Assembly: GCA_034509495.1 (NCBI GenBank)
Contig: CM067522.1
Span: forward strand, 11,456,512 to 11,520,511
DNA: 64,000 nt
Direction: 5' to 3'
DNA from: Acestrorhynchus altus
Lineage: Eukaryota > Chordata > Actinopteri > Characiformes > Acestrorhynchidae
Shown here in pieces: positions 11,331-22,839 of this stretch (positions within the stretch are counted from its first letter, which is position 1; each line of letters begins with the position of its first letter). The translations under genes were made by a program, and so were the position numbers. The notes under the pieces are model-generated. The model saw nothing but the letters and a program-made list of their open reading frames with translations. It had not been told where the DNA came from and searched no databases.

Positions 11331-12429
11331 TATTTTGTCTTTTCACAACTCATCTTTGTTGATCATCGCAGCATGCCAGATTTGACCCATGGCACTGATA
11401 CATTGGGTGAATGAACTAAACATGAACACAAAGGTCTTCTTCACAAGGTTTTACTAAAGGCAAAAGCAATATAGTAAAACAATACGCCACAAAAAGCTGT
11501 GCATCCTATCACAAGGAATGGTGTTTTCAGCATGTCATAAAGCTTTTATAAAATGACAGGTAACATAAAATATAACAAAATACAGCAATGTTCAATTCAT
11601 AAATGTATTTATTTACTAAAAGTAGAGGGTACAATGTAATTTGTTACCAGTGAGCACTGTTGCCATAGACAACATGACTGCAAAGGTTTAGCTATAATAA
11701 TATGGCATTCCCTCTCCATTTAACAAAATATTTGACTGTTTAAAATTCGAGCACCCTAATCAAACTTAAAGTAAGGCTGTAAATGTTACCATAATTCTTA
11801 TAATGCTTCATGATAGAAAGGTATGTAAACCTGAGTATTTATTACATTGAATATTACAAAAATAAAATAAAAAAAAAAATAAAAAAATTGAGGAGGGTCC
11901 ATCTGGATATATTCTTTTCTTGACATGCATATATATATTGTCATATTTTATAATAATGTTACCACTATTGATGGTGTAAGCAAGATAATTTCACATCATA
12001 CACTGAACTTGCAGTTGAGAACTCATGTTACTTTTTGACCTGTACTTATCTTAGGTCAGGAATTCTGACATTGCATCTGAATTGAATGCAGCACAAGTTG
12101 ACAAAACACCACCCAGTCTTACAATCTGTTACACAAAGTGAACAGAATCTAAATTTCCAGACAGACACATTAACTAATAATAATTTACAGTGTACTAGCT
12201 CCAACTCTATAATTCATAATGAACATGCATTTCTTTATATAAGCCTGTGTGTGTATGTGTATGCATTAACTGTTGGATTAAACCCCTACCTAAAGACATC
12301 TTTGATTCATTCTCTGTCCTTCTCCAACACTCTCTTTTCCTCTTTTTCTTTCTCTCTTTCTATCTCTGTTTGCCCCCCACTTGTTTAGCCTTGCTCTCGC
12401 TTGTCTCCCTCCCTCTTCCTTCTCGCCAT
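11328..12429. other. Intergenic, AT-rich, ending in CT-rich sequence
   Basis: A-rich run at 11862-11887 and imperfect pyrimidine-rich sequence at 12310-12440. The ORFs at 12086-12468 are read through that pyrimidine tract and are not genes. Confidence 0.5.
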
Positions 12430-12660
12430 TGCTCTTGCTCCGTGAGGGCCGCTTATTTATGGTCTTAGTTACCTAAATTATTGATGCGCTGCACTGCTGG
12501 CATGTTGCTCCACTCATCCTAATCCTCTGGGCTACCCATGGCGTACTGCCAAAAATTCACAGCCTCTCAGGCACATTAAAATCTCTGTCTTGTCCATCCT
12601 TAAAGCCTGCACTGGACCTAAAACAAATTAGAACCGCCCAACAACCCAAAGGCCAGTGGA
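12430..12660. promoter_or_regulatory. Candidate conserved non-coding island
   Basis: Unique block with GGTCTTAGTTACCTAAATTA, TTGATGCGCTGCACTGCTGG and related complex sequence. No open frame spans it. Inferred only. Confidence 0.35.
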
Positions 12661-12819
12661 TCAGAAAAAAAAGAAGATGAACAAGCCATTTTTTATCCCT
12701 CTTTAAAAAAATCTAGCAAGGAGCCAGTGGGCCTTCTCAGGAATGGGCCTTTACCCCTCCACCATCACTCCATCCCCTCTTCCCTCAAAAGATTTATTAG
12801 CCAATTTCAATACTATTGT

Positions 12820-13320
12820 CTTTGGCTTCAATCTCAGGAGAGGTGGAATGAGTCAGAATATGGAGCTGCAATCATCACGTGAGAATCCTTGCGGTTTTGA
12901 GGGTGGAGAATTGAAATTGGGGTGGGTAAGGGAGTTTGGTGGTGGGAGAAAAAAGCTCCAGCGTCCGCACCTGGAACTCAATAGATATTCATGAACGCTC
13001 CCGTATTTAGAGAGGGAAATAACTTAATACCGACAGTGTCGATGGAATAATAGCCATTTCCTGGCTGACTTGCAGCCCCTCCGAAAATGAGATTGCGCCG
13101 GCCGTCATTTTTCTTGTCTGACCGGGGTGTTTCCAGAGCTGCGTCCGTGAGCAGCAGGCGATGCTGCATTACACTTAATGAAGATTGCGAAGATGGTGGC
13201 TGTCATGAGTGAACTTCGCTGTCACAACATCAACAAAAGCTCATAATTTTGAATGGGTGGGATGCTCAATATTAATGTGGGAAAAAAGGAGGGGGAAAAG
13301 GCAATATTATAGAGGAAACA
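12820..13320. promoter_or_regulatory. Strong candidate enhancer-type conserved element
   Basis: The most CNE-like block of the left third. It holds more CpGs than its flanks (for example GCGTCCGCACCTGG near 12960, ATTGCGCCGGCCGTCATTT near 13093, GCTGCGTCCGTGAGCAG near 13139), a HOX/PBX/octamer-like AGATATTCATGAACGC near 12984, and no simple repeat. It follows an AT-rich stretch and precedes the paired CT tracts. The ORFs 12743-12994 and 12978-13169 overlap it on opposite strands with no domain. Conservation is inferred, not measured. Confidence 0.45.
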
Positions 13321-13623
13321 AATAACGAAAATCCTTCACTATCACACGTGCTTAGCTTTATTGTAACTAGGGTTGTCGTTCTTATATTAGCATTGAAGTA
13401 ATATATGAATTATATATACCAAAACTATTTTTGCTGATTCATCAATTGAACCATTTTAATTAAGTAATCTTGACAGTAAAGACATTAACATTGCACAGAC
13501 AATGAACAGTGATTATTCTATAGACTGGTCAATGTTAATACATATTTTGCAAATGTAAGTAAGTGTAAGTACTACAATATGAAGTGTATATTTCCATGGC
13601 ATGATGAAATAACTCTGATAAGA

Positions 13624-13627
<4 letters not shown>
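13321..13627. other. AT-rich gap
   Basis: Nothing recognised. Confidence 0.4.
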
Positions 13628-13683
<56 letters not shown>

Positions 13684-13686
13684 CTC

Positions 13687-13717
<31 letters not shown>

Positions 13718-13718
13718 C
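13628..13718. repeat. (CT)n tract 1, slightly interrupted
   Basis: About 45 CT units with GTCT, CCT and CTTT interruptions. Source of the SLSL/RERE ORFs. Confidence 0.99.
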
Positions 13719-13798
13719 AGTTCCTGGTCTAGTCACGTATTACCTGTCCAGCCTCTGCATGAATTAAACATCTTTCTTAGTTTTGGAATGGACTGCAG

Positions 13799-13799
<1 letters not shown>

Positions 13800-13872
<73 letters not shown>
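13800..13872. repeat. (CT)n tract 2
   Basis: About 36 CT units with one CTTT break. Same polarity as tract 1, 81 bases away. Confidence 0.99.
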
Positions 13873-13874
<2 letters not shown>

Positions 13875-13974
13875 CTCATAGTCCTCCCCAACCCAGGTCT
13901 GTTTTTTTTCTTCTCTTCTCTTCTCCTCCTCATCCCATTCTTCTCCTCGTCTTCTTCTTTGCTCTGACTGAGTA

Positions 13975-14260
13975 AACCTGCCCTGCAAGGGTGATCTGTA
14001 ATAGGCTCTCAGCAGATTTATGGCAACATCCTCTCTCTACTTCTTGTGCTTGACAATCAATTAATGAACTAGCAAATGGATTGAATATTTCACCTCAAAA
14101 TGGAACAAATGATTAGAGAAATTACTGGGACTGACTGCGTCACTCCTGAAAGCTACATTGAAGTTACTGTGGAGTGCATTTAATTATCCTCAGTTAGATC
14201 ATCACAACTTATGCATACAGTTTCAAATAGCAATACTGAGTGATCGAAGGTAAAATTATA
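13975..14260. promoter_or_regulatory. Candidate conserved non-coding island
   Basis: Unique block with GACAATCAATTAATGAACTA and GAGTGCATTTAATTATCCTC, i.e. several homeodomain-like cores. Inferred. Confidence 0.3.
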
Positions 14261-14414
14261 TGGGGTCAGAATATTTTACCCATTTGCCAAAGCCAAAGAA
14301 TTTTGCTTAGATAACAAAACAAATGCACAAACAAATCCATTTGATTTTTTATATCTGTATGCTAATCATGTCAATTAATAGCAACCTAATATTGAAACAA
14401 ATTTCAAAGCTTTA

Positions 14415-15185
14415 AAAATGCCTAGACTCCTAGTCCCAATAACAGCAGCCAAGGGTGCCAAGCAGAACATAAAAATAGTTGAGTCTCACAAAGCAGTACA
14501 AACATTTCTGAGACAGCTGCTCATAGGATTGCTCAAAAGGCAAATCAGAACACCTGGTTGACTGGAAAAGCCCTTCAGGAAGATTTAGACTCTGGAGTTG
14601 TGGTATATTGTTTCAGTGTTCAGTGACACCAGCACAAATATGGCCTTCGTGGAAGAGTCATCAGAAGAAAAATTCACAATTAGAGAGAAGAATGTATTTA
14701 AAAAAATTCCAGCAAATTTTGGAAGCAAACACGACACCATGTATAAAAACAATTAAGAGAGGATGGCTTCCATCAATGGATAATGATCCTAAACACACCT
14801 CAAAATTCACAGTAGACTAACTCAAAAGGCACAAACTAATGGCTTTACCATGGCCCTCACAGCCCCCATGATCTGAACATCATTGAAAAATAAATGGATG
14901 AAAGAGGAATTAAAAGAAGAATTAAGAAGAATTAAAAGATTAAAAGTACTAACCATGCAGGGTGCCAAAAATTTTGCATTGGGCCCTTTTCCTTTTTGGT
15001 TCTTTTGAGAATGTACAGTAAAAATGAAAATTAAAATTAGTTTTTACTTAAAGAATAGAACTTGTCATTTAACTTCATGCCTTTTGAGATAATTTCATCC
15101 TCAACTTGCTTAAGTGTTCACAGTAACTATGTGTTTACTATTGAAAAATTTCCTGTATCACACCAAATATGTCTTAGTTGATGGA
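14415..15185 (+). mobile_element. Tc1-like transposon relic
   Basis: Contains transposase sequence (separate entry) and a right arm recalled from Tc1 elements: GGGTGCCAAAAATTTTGCAT, GGGCCCTTTTCCTTTTTGGT, CATTTAACTTCATGCCTTTT and TTCACAGTAACTATG. The left arm is not clear and the terminal dinucleotides could not be fixed. Length is about half that of an intact element. Confidence 0.75.
14515..14900 (+). pseudogene. Tc1 transposase fragment (catalytic domain part)
   Basis: The frame at 14608-14820 ends WLPSMDNDPKHTSKFTVD. In Tc1 transposases the DNDPKHTS block carries the second catalytic aspartate of the DDE triad, normally preceded by a Q (QDNDPKHTS). After a stop at 14818 the same frame continues LKRHKLMALPWPSQ and then breaks before the usual PDLNIIE block. 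The upstream part is frameshifted and the N-terminal DNA-binding domain is missing. It is therefore dead; it encoded a cut-and-paste nuclear transposase. Confidence 0.8.
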
Positions 15186-15234
15186 CTACATTTGGGGTAT
15201 GTGCAATGAACTGTTGAATGAAAGCACTGTCAGT

Positions 15235-15465
15235 GAGACAAAATACAGTATTCATAACAGATATTCTACATACCATTGTATAGACTATTATATGGCTGTA
15301 TTATATAGACTATCATATAAACTAAATATTGCATAGATAATAATAGAGATTATCACAGTATCTATTATATAGATTATTATATAGACCATATATATTACAG
15401 ACCATATTATGACTATGTATTATATAGACTATCATAAAGACCATTATATATACCTCCATATGTGT
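15235..15465. repeat. Degenerate TATTATATAGACTAT minisatellite
   Basis: Eight to ten diverged copies of a 15-20 base unit around ATTATATAGACTATCATA, with varying spacing. Confidence 0.75.
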
Positions 15466-15479
15466 ACAGTATTCATTTC

Positions 15480-15880
15480 CTTTCTCTCAGATATGATAAA
15501 GTGAGGACCTCTGCCATAAGTGAACTTCCCAAGAAAAGAAGGAACAAGAGAGGAAGCGAGAATGTTATAATTAATTTGATCTGCCATGCCCAGGAGAAAA
15601 GGGCTGGGATGAGAAGGCAGAGCAGAGTGTGTGTCGTTGCTTTTGTATTCGAAGTTAATTGGCCTCGGAAGATTGTAACCCTCTCTTCCCCTCGGCCAAA
15701 CCCCACCCAATCTGGGCACGACCCTCTGTCATAACTGCTCTGAAGCCCATACGCATTCACTCCTCCTCAATTAAAAACAGCCATGTGCTCCCTCGCACCT
15801 CACCCACTCTCTCTTCAACTCCCCTTGATTCTTTCCTAATTACTGACTTTGAGTTTCTCAGCTCTGACCATTGTTAAATA
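15480..15880. promoter_or_regulatory. Candidate conserved non-coding island
   Basis: Unique, moderately GC-rich block (GAGGACCTCTGCCATAAGTG, GAAGTTAATTGGCCTCGG, CAATTAAAAACAGCC). Short ORFs overlap on both strands in three frames with no domain, which is the usual appearance of stop-poor non-coding DNA. Inferred. Confidence 0.4.
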
Positions 15881-17514
15881 CTTAAATATGACAGATTAAA
15901 ATTGTTCATGAGTGCATTTTGATTGTTGTATAGCAATTCTTATTCTTTTGACAAAAATGTCCATTTTAAGGCAGTAGCATTTGGCCTTAGAAAATAAATA
16001 GGATTGTGGTTTGAGGTTTACAGTAAGTATTAGCTCTAGATTAGGTTTAGGTTTAGGACCAGGTATATGATGATTTTGGGTTGAAAATTAGTGACTGGTT
16101 AAAGCAGACAGGCCATTTTTAAAGAAGAATTCTATTTTAATGGCTTACCTGGATAAATTAAATAAATAAATGAACAAAAAAAACCAAACAAACAAACACA
16201 CAAATAAAGTAGTGGTTCTTACACTGGTCTTCAGTTCCAGAGCACAATTATTTCCCCCAACTAAGAGCACTGAAAACATTCAAATGAGGGTACCACTCTA
16301 TTACTCTATAAAGGGAATCATCAGAAGCACCATCAAGGTGAGACCGGAGGAGCCATGGCCACCATGAAACAATGTCTATCACAAGAGTGTATATTATTTT
16401 CAGCAAAATAAGACACTGAAATTCAGTTATGACATTTGGTTTTGGTGTGCAACCCCAAGATTTTCAATGGCCCCATCTGACAGTGCTACTTGGTATCAAC
16501 CATGTTTGACCATTGAGATGTCAGTGTGAATAAAATTTTATTAGATTAAAAAGATAAAAAATAGATGTTCTATACCAAATAAATTGTTATTCTTAACATG
16601 TATGTAGGGAGTCATATATTATTTCAAATACAGCTACAAATTATCTCAGTCATTTCTATTATAGATGCACTAGTTTCAGATTTTTTAAATATATGACTGT
16701 CTGATTCTGATTTCCTTATAAGGAACATCTTTGTTTAACTTTTGTCATGTATGTATTGCAAACAGTGAGGTTGTTTTCTTCTTCAGTGTGACTGGCTGTG
16801 ACTGAAATTGACCCCTAACCCCTCATTAGTATGAGAAGCTGTATTAGATTGGATTGGATTGGATGTATTTGGCCCGTTGTAAATAATCAGGAAAATCCAT
16901 GACTTTGCAGTATCATTTTTCCCTGCAATATTTATTGTGATATTAAAACAATATATGAATTGTCATAAGACACAAGATGTCATATTACTAATAATGCCTT
17001 TAGACAAATTGGGATGCAACGTGAGAACAGTGGTAGTTTTCCTTATGTATCAAACAGGAAAAAGTGAGTTTGATTTAATTCACCTAATGTGACATTGCAC
17101 ATTCTGCGATGTGACTACAGCACATGCAGACCTTGCAATCACAATGCCGAAATGATCTTTCAGATATTTCAGACTGAATGTGAAATGTTTATGTAACTTG
17201 GTTTGCAGTGTCAAAATGGTAGCTGCTTGACCCCCTTGGCCAATGTGCATTGCCCATGCTCACACATGCTTGGCACAAATCAAGCAGGGGGTGCATGAGT
17301 GTGCCTGTGATTATGTTGATACCCTCGTGCAGCTCACAAATATAAAAGTTTCCGGCACAGAATTGGTTATATGAGACTGATTGTGGCCGAACATTCTGAA
17401 AACCGGCTAATTACAGTTGATTGGTGCATCTGTAGTTTCTACTTAAGAAAAGTGTAAACATAAATGTGCACATAAATCTACTATACTTGCACACAGGGAA
17501 ATGCATCCACCACA
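15881..17514. other. Intergenic, nothing firm
   Basis: Small A-rich patch of AAAT/AAAC repeats (16155-16206) and a TTGGA run (16851-16863). No gene or clear transposon recognised. Confidence 0.5.
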
Positions 17515-18518
17515 TACATGGCCTTGCGAAAGTATTAACCCCCCTTGGTATTATTTAGGTATATTACAACCTATATTTAAGTTGGTGAAGTGAAAATTGG
17601 CATGTGCATCTATATTCACCCCATTTGATGAAGCCCCTAAATTGTTCTGGTGAAACCAATTACTTTGAGAAATCACATGCTTAGAGAAATTAAGTCCACC
17701 TGTGTGCAATCTAAGTGTTACATGATCTGTCAGTATATGCACACCTTCTCTGAAAGGCCCCAGGGACTGCAACACCATTAAGTAATAAGCACCAATAACC
17801 AAACAACACCATGAAGACCAAGAGATCTCCAAACAAGTCAGGGACAAAGTTGTTGAGAAGTACAAGTCATGGTTGGGTTTTATATATATATATGATCTCT
17901 GATCCCCAGGAGCACCATCAAATCCATGATCGTCAAATGGAAAGAATATGGTACCTCAACAAACCTGCCAAGAGACAGCTGCCCACCAAAACTCTCAGAC
18001 CAGGCAAGGAGGGCATTAATCAGAGAGGCAGTACAAAGACCAAAGGTAACTAAAGGAGAAGACCAAATGGGTTCCCAAGCAGAGACTGGAGTATTTGTCT
18101 ATACAACCACAATAAGCTGGCTATATGGAAGAGAGGCCAGAAAAAACACCTGACAAAACAGGAAGGCTCATTTTGAGGCATGTGGGAGACTCCCCAAATG
18201 TATAGAGGAAGGTGCTGTGGTCAGAATATGAAACATGGTGGTGGCAGCATCATACTGTGGGGATGTGGCAAGCTCATAGAGCATCTGTAATTGCCACAAA
18301 AGGGGCTCTATATAGTACTGACTTTAAGGGGGTAAATAGTTATGCGCACTGATGTTTTCTATTATTTTGTCCTATTTGTTGTTTGCTTCACAATAAAAAA
18401 AAGTTCAAAGTAGTAAGCATGTTTGGTTAATTAATGATGCAAACCCACAAATAATCCGTTTTAATTCCAGGTTGTGAGGTAGCAAAACATGAAAAATGTC
18501 TTTCGCACGGCACTGCAC
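17515..18518 (+). mobile_element. Tc1-like transposon, internally deleted
   Basis: Both ends are visible. The left end is TA (17515-17516) then CATGGCCTTGCGAAAGTATT; the right end is TCTTTCGCACGGCACTG, the inverted counterpart, next to AATCCGTTTTAATTCCAGGT. The total is about 1.0 kb, shorter than the ~1.6 kb usual for the family, because the central catalytic half of the transposase is missing. A short TA run interrupts the N-terminal coding part at 17881-17893. Dead. Confidence 0.85.
17811..18290 (+). pseudogene. Tc1 transposase, N-terminal half plus scrap
   Basis: Plus-strand reading starts MKTKRSPNKSGTK (MKTK is the usual Tc1 start context), then, after a frameshift at the TA run, STIKSMIVKWKEYGTSTN and a PPKLSDQARRALIREAV block: the paired-like helix-turn-helix DNA-binding domain. 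It breaks near 18150 and resumes with NMVVAASYCGDV (equivalent of the NMVVAA block before the second aspartate). The catalytic triad is incomplete. Confidence 0.8.
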
Positions 18519-18521
18519 ACA

Positions 18522-18660
18522 CTAGTGAAATCACACACTAGGGGCAGTGAGCACACATGCCCGCAGCAGTGCCTTGCTCAAGGGCACCTCAGTCCTGTCC
18601 TGCCAGTTCAAGGAACTGAACTGGCAACCTTCCAGTCTCAAGACTGGTTCCCTCCTGAAA
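18522..18660 (-). mobile_element. SINE family 1 copy, truncated
   Basis: The reverse complement reads GAGGGAACCAGTCTTGAGAC, then GGTTGCCAGTTCAGTTCCTT (a decayed B-box), GCCCTTGAGCAAGGCAC and GTGCTCACTGCCCCTAGTGT. These are the same blocks in the same order as the copy at 47232-47465. The A-box end and the 3' tail are missing. It lies immediately beside the right end of the Tc1 element. Confidence 0.75.
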
Positions 18661-19116
18661 TCAAGGGTATTAAAAAGATTATCCTGCTATCCTGTCTCTA
18701 TAGTCCTGGGAAGGCTTCTATTAGGTTTTTGAGCATTGCTGTGAGGATTGGGTTGCATTGAACAAGAGTGTTAGTGAGGTCAGGAGGTTGGACAATCACC
18801 ACTCCACCTTGTCCCCAACTCCCCAAGACATCCCAAAAGTTCTGAATGGAGCAACATAATTCCAAAGTTGAACTCTTCAATGCTGCTGGGCTTTATATGG
18901 CTCTAGCCTGACATTAGACTTGGTGCCAGTAGGTTCATGTTTATCTGTTCCAGAGAGCTCTATTCTATTGGCAGTACTTCTTTACAGGGACTAGTATATA
19001 AATATACAAAACAATAAGTATTTGCACATATTTGTCAGCAACTTGTGCAATTTAAAGTAGCTGAATGCATTCATCAGAAGGGGTGTCCACAAACATTTGG
19101 AATTATAGTGCATATA
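18661..19116 (-). mobile_element. Tc1-derived MITE, family M copy 2
   Basis: The reverse complement begins near CCAAATGTTTGTGGACACCC and runs through GATGAATGCATTCAGCTACT, CAGATAAACATGAACCTA and GTGATTGTCCAACCTCCTGA, matching copy 1 at 5079-5532. Internally deleted and non-coding. ORFs 18489-18880 are by-products. Confidence 0.75.
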
Positions 19117-19254
19117 TAATATGTATGTGTGTATGTGTGTTCGCATGTATGACCACATACCATACAAATACATTTTTATAGAATTCATTATGCAAATGTA
19201 CCAAGGTGTACATGCTTGGTTTTATAAAAGATAAATGTCTGAAATTACTTGCAT

Positions 19255-19295
19255 GCACACACACACACACAAACGCACACACGCACATACATGCA

Positions 19296-19341
<46 letters not shown>
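19255..19341. repeat. (CA)n microsatellite, compound with GCAC
   Basis: CA units interrupted by AAACG, CGCA and CATACATG in the left half; pure in the right 40 bases. Confidence 0.97.
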
Positions 19342-19958
<617 letters not shown>

Positions 19959-20066
19959 TTTATCTAGACTCCATTCTTTGTATTGTCACAGTTTTCTCTC
20001 CCTTGGGCCAGCTAAATATACATTTTCTCCCCACAAGTTAGTAAACAGACAACAGAGCATGAAATT

Positions 20067-20068
<2 letters not shown>

Positions 20069-20111
<43 letters not shown>

Positions 20112-20113
20112 TG

Positions 20114-20156
<43 letters not shown>
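20069..20156. repeat. Compound (GT)n(GA)n microsatellite
   Basis: About 20 GT units, a GAGTGATT interruption, then about 20 GA units. Inverted partner of 19834-19956, 112 bases away. Confidence 0.99.
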
Positions 20157-20160
<4 letters not shown>

Positions 20161-20248
20161 AAGAATTTAGATACTATAGAAACAAGAGAAAGTTTGCTTC
20201 TTTAAGAAATTCCCAGTCGAGACCAGCAGACTCATTGTCATATTTGCA

Positions 20249-20420
20249 TACATCTATCAGACATAACATTAAAACCATTGAAATATGCGCATAAAAATCT
20301 GAGTCACTTCGACAAGAGCCAGATTGTAATGCCTGGCTCAAAGCATCTCCAAAACATCAGTGGTCAGTACACACCAAAAAGTGGTCAAACCAATGGATGA
20401 ACAACAGCGCCTTTGGTATC
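20249..20420 (+). mobile_element. Tc1-like left-end relic (second lineage)
   Basis: TACATCTATCAGACATAACATTAAAACC-type start (terminal arm of a well-known teleost Tc1 lineage), then CAGATTGTAATGCCTGGCTC, AAGCATCTCCAAAACATCAG and TGGTCAGTACACACCAAAAA, corresponding to the transposase DNA-binding region. It ends abruptly. Confidence 0.65.
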
Positions 20421-20469
20421 TAAGGCTCAATGATGTCCCATCTCACATTTGAACATGTTGGTGACAGAT

Positions 20470-20700
20470 AACAAAGGACTCCATCAGTCCTGTAGGCATG
20501 TCAGTGTTGTTTAGACGGCATTGCTGGGGGATATCACAATATGCACAAAGGGTTATAAAGCCCCGCAACATTGAGCTGTGGAGCAGTGGAACTGTGTTCC
20601 ATGGAATGATGGTGCTCCAGTATTTTGACATGGAATGTGGAATTGGGGATAAAGTGGGGTGATGATCATCCAACATCCTGTCCTCACTAATGCAGCTACT
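20470..20700 (+). mobile_element. Tc1-derived MITE, family M copy 3 (partial)
   Basis: GGGTTATAAAGCCCCGCAAC, ATTGAGCTGTGGAGCAGTGG and GGTGATGATCATCCAACATC match the interior of copies 1 and 2. The ends are lost. The minus-strand ORFs 20443-20777 are antisense to it. Confidence 0.7.
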
Positions 20701-20835
20701 CCAGAAAAAACAGGATATGATTTTAATACCTTTGATTGATTAAATACTGATATACTTCTGTCATTGACTAAATGCAAGGTTATGTAAGACTATTTAGGGT
20801 GACATCTCAGTGTTGTTTGTGGACATCGTGTAGTG

Positions 20836-20986
20836 CAGGGGTGGGAAGCCCCAGTCATGGAGGGCTGGATTCCTGCACAGTTGTGCTTTTGCCATCTCAC
20901 CTGTTAATTACCCGGAACACTTGGTATGCTGGAGCAGGAAATTCATCAAACTGTGCTGTACTCTGACCCTCGGTTTCCCATCCCTG
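20836..20986. mobile_element. hAT-like MITE with 8-bp target duplication
   Basis: Terminal inverted repeats CAGGGGTGGGAA ... TTCCCATCCCTG flank a 151-bp non-coding body. Eight-base flanks GTGTAGTG (20828-20835) and TTGTAGTG (20987-20994) match at 7 of 8 positions, the duplication length expected for hAT transposition. Confidence 0.75.
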
Positions 20987-20994
20987 TTGTAGTG

Positions 20995-21379
20995 TTTGAG
21001 GTGGCAATTTTGCATTAGCCTTGTAAATGCATGGTGGGTGAAATTGTTTTTATGGTACATGAATACATTTACAATTTACACCAAATGACTCAAATTGACT
21101 TTGATTGTTTATTGATCTAATAAATACATTCAACCAAGAGGTCACATAGCCTCAGATTTTTATAATGAACTGATCAGCCATTGTTTCATGTTACACAGGT
21201 ATAGCCAAGATGTCATAGAAAGTCATATTTCAGACAGATTGCTGCTGCCTCAATTCATCTTATTACATTGTGCTTGTAATTTGATTTGTGAAATTTGGCC
21301 ATATTTGTGTAATATGTACATAAATTAATAATCTTTTTGTAATCCCTATTCTTTTAGAAAGTCCAACACTTTGGTTCAT
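20995..21379. other. Intergenic, nothing recognised
   Basis: AT-rich unique sequence. Confidence 0.5.
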
Positions 21380-21507
21380 TAATCATCAGAATTCAACCCC
21401 CTCCCCTTTTCTTTCTCTCTGCTTCTCTCCTCTGTCTGCCCTTCAATTCCTCTGAGGTCTGACTGGATCTCTCTGGTTTGCCTCATTACCACCTTCTCAG
21501 CTATTTG

Positions 21508-21510
<3 letters not shown>
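21380..21510. promoter_or_regulatory. Candidate non-coding island beside CT tract
   Basis: Pyrimidine-rich but complex sequence (CTGAGGTCTGACTGGATCTC, CTCATTACCACC). Weak inference. Confidence 0.2.

Positions 21511-21569
<59 letters not shown>
21511..21569. repeat. (CT)n microsatellite
   Basis: About 29 uninterrupted units. Confidence 0.99.
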
Positions 21570-21572
<3 letters not shown>

Positions 21573-21629
21573 TCCTCAAGCACACATGTGCACACCTGCA
21601 CATGCGCGCACTCACCACCTGAAACATGT

Positions 21630-21975
21630 AAATGAATAACATTTACCCGCAACAAATTTTAGGACCATAACTGAGAAGCATACATGCCATTTGCATTCAC
21701 TGTTAGGCTGGATTTGGCCGAAGGACATATATGACAGTTACATGAGGGTTTATTCATGCATAACATTTGGGTATCATATTCATAAATAATACATGGGTAT
21801 CCGTAAACATCTACACAAACCAGACCACTTTATAATGTAAGCTTGGTCTGTTCATATATGCTTATTAGTGCCTGGCTGAGTTGCATAATCAGGTTAAAAA
21901 GCTGCACATGGCACTTCAGCAGAGGGCTATTCGAGTGTTTTTCTAGGTTAATTTGCTCACAATGGCGAGGACATC
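21630..21975. promoter_or_regulatory. Candidate conserved non-coding island
   Basis: Unique block with TGTAAATGAATAACATTTAC (imperfect palindrome, forkhead-like) and CATTTGCATTCAC. Inferred. Confidence 0.3.
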
Positions 21976-22019
21976 ATTTAGAGGTTGTTAGAGTGTGTTG
22001 CATCACTGCCTAATGTCAG

Positions 22020-22500
22020 GCATAATACGTTCAAGTTCAAGCAAAGTGAAAGCCCAAATCTAATATTGCATCAGAACCACCAAACACAGTCTTCTCCACA
22101 ATGCCAAGGGCTATGTTTCAAACTTTTGATAAAGCCTCCCAGGTCTCCATGGAGACCAGGCAAAAAAGTTTTAACTAGCCTTATTTAACGGAACACAATT
22201 CTGAAATTCCCTTAGAGCGAAAGCAGCTCCAATTCCCTCTGTACTATTCCAAGATTGCATGCTAAATTTGTTGTCTGCTGGCCTGGAGGGGCCTCATGGG
22301 GGCTAACTGAGAAAACTGAACCTGAGCTAGGCTTCAGGGCAGTGGGAAATGGGCCGGTGTTGGGCCCAAGGGGATCAACAAGGGTCCACAGGCTCCTCAG
22401 TGCTAGCCCTGTGGACTTGAGCTCTAAGGAGGTACTGATAAAGAGCCAGTTCATTACCCACTCCCTAGGGCTGTGACTGGAGCAGATGGGCTGATGGCAG
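22020..22500. promoter_or_regulatory. Candidate conserved non-coding island
   Basis: Unique, GC above background, no simple repeat. ORFs 22212-22616 (minus, 134 codons) and 22255-22476 (plus) overlap on opposite strands; neither has a domain. A small exon cannot be excluded. Cross-species alignment would separate a coding from a non-coding conservation pattern. Confidence 0.3.
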
Positions 22501-22683
22501 ATATGGTGTAGTTGGGGTATTCGTACAGTTATCGAAAGGGTTACAGGAGTAAGTGGTGAACGAAATGGTGAAGGTAGCAGATAGAACCCAGACAGCACAG
22601 GAGGAGACATGCACACTTGAGAATTTGATACAATTGCCCCAAGGGGGTAATCAAATAAGTTGTGTGATTAGGTACCTGACTAA

Positions 22684-22712
22684 ACACACACAGACACACA
22701 CACAGAGACAGA
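22684..22712. repeat. Short (CA)n-rich patch
   Basis: CACACACAGACACACACACAG type sequence. Confidence 0.8.
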
Positions 22713-22839
22713 AAGGATAGGCTACGGTGTCATCCCAAATACTTAAATCTTTTTCCTTAGTTCACAGTTATTTTTTATTTTACTGTTAGTAATATACCCA
22801 TAATTTCTAAACCATGATTCAAAATAGTTTTCGGCTTAG

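Noticed and set aside
22212..22616. 134-codon minus-strand ORF as an exon
   Set aside because: No domain, overlapping ORF on the other strand, and no splice sites that would frame it; kept only as part of a candidate non-coding island.
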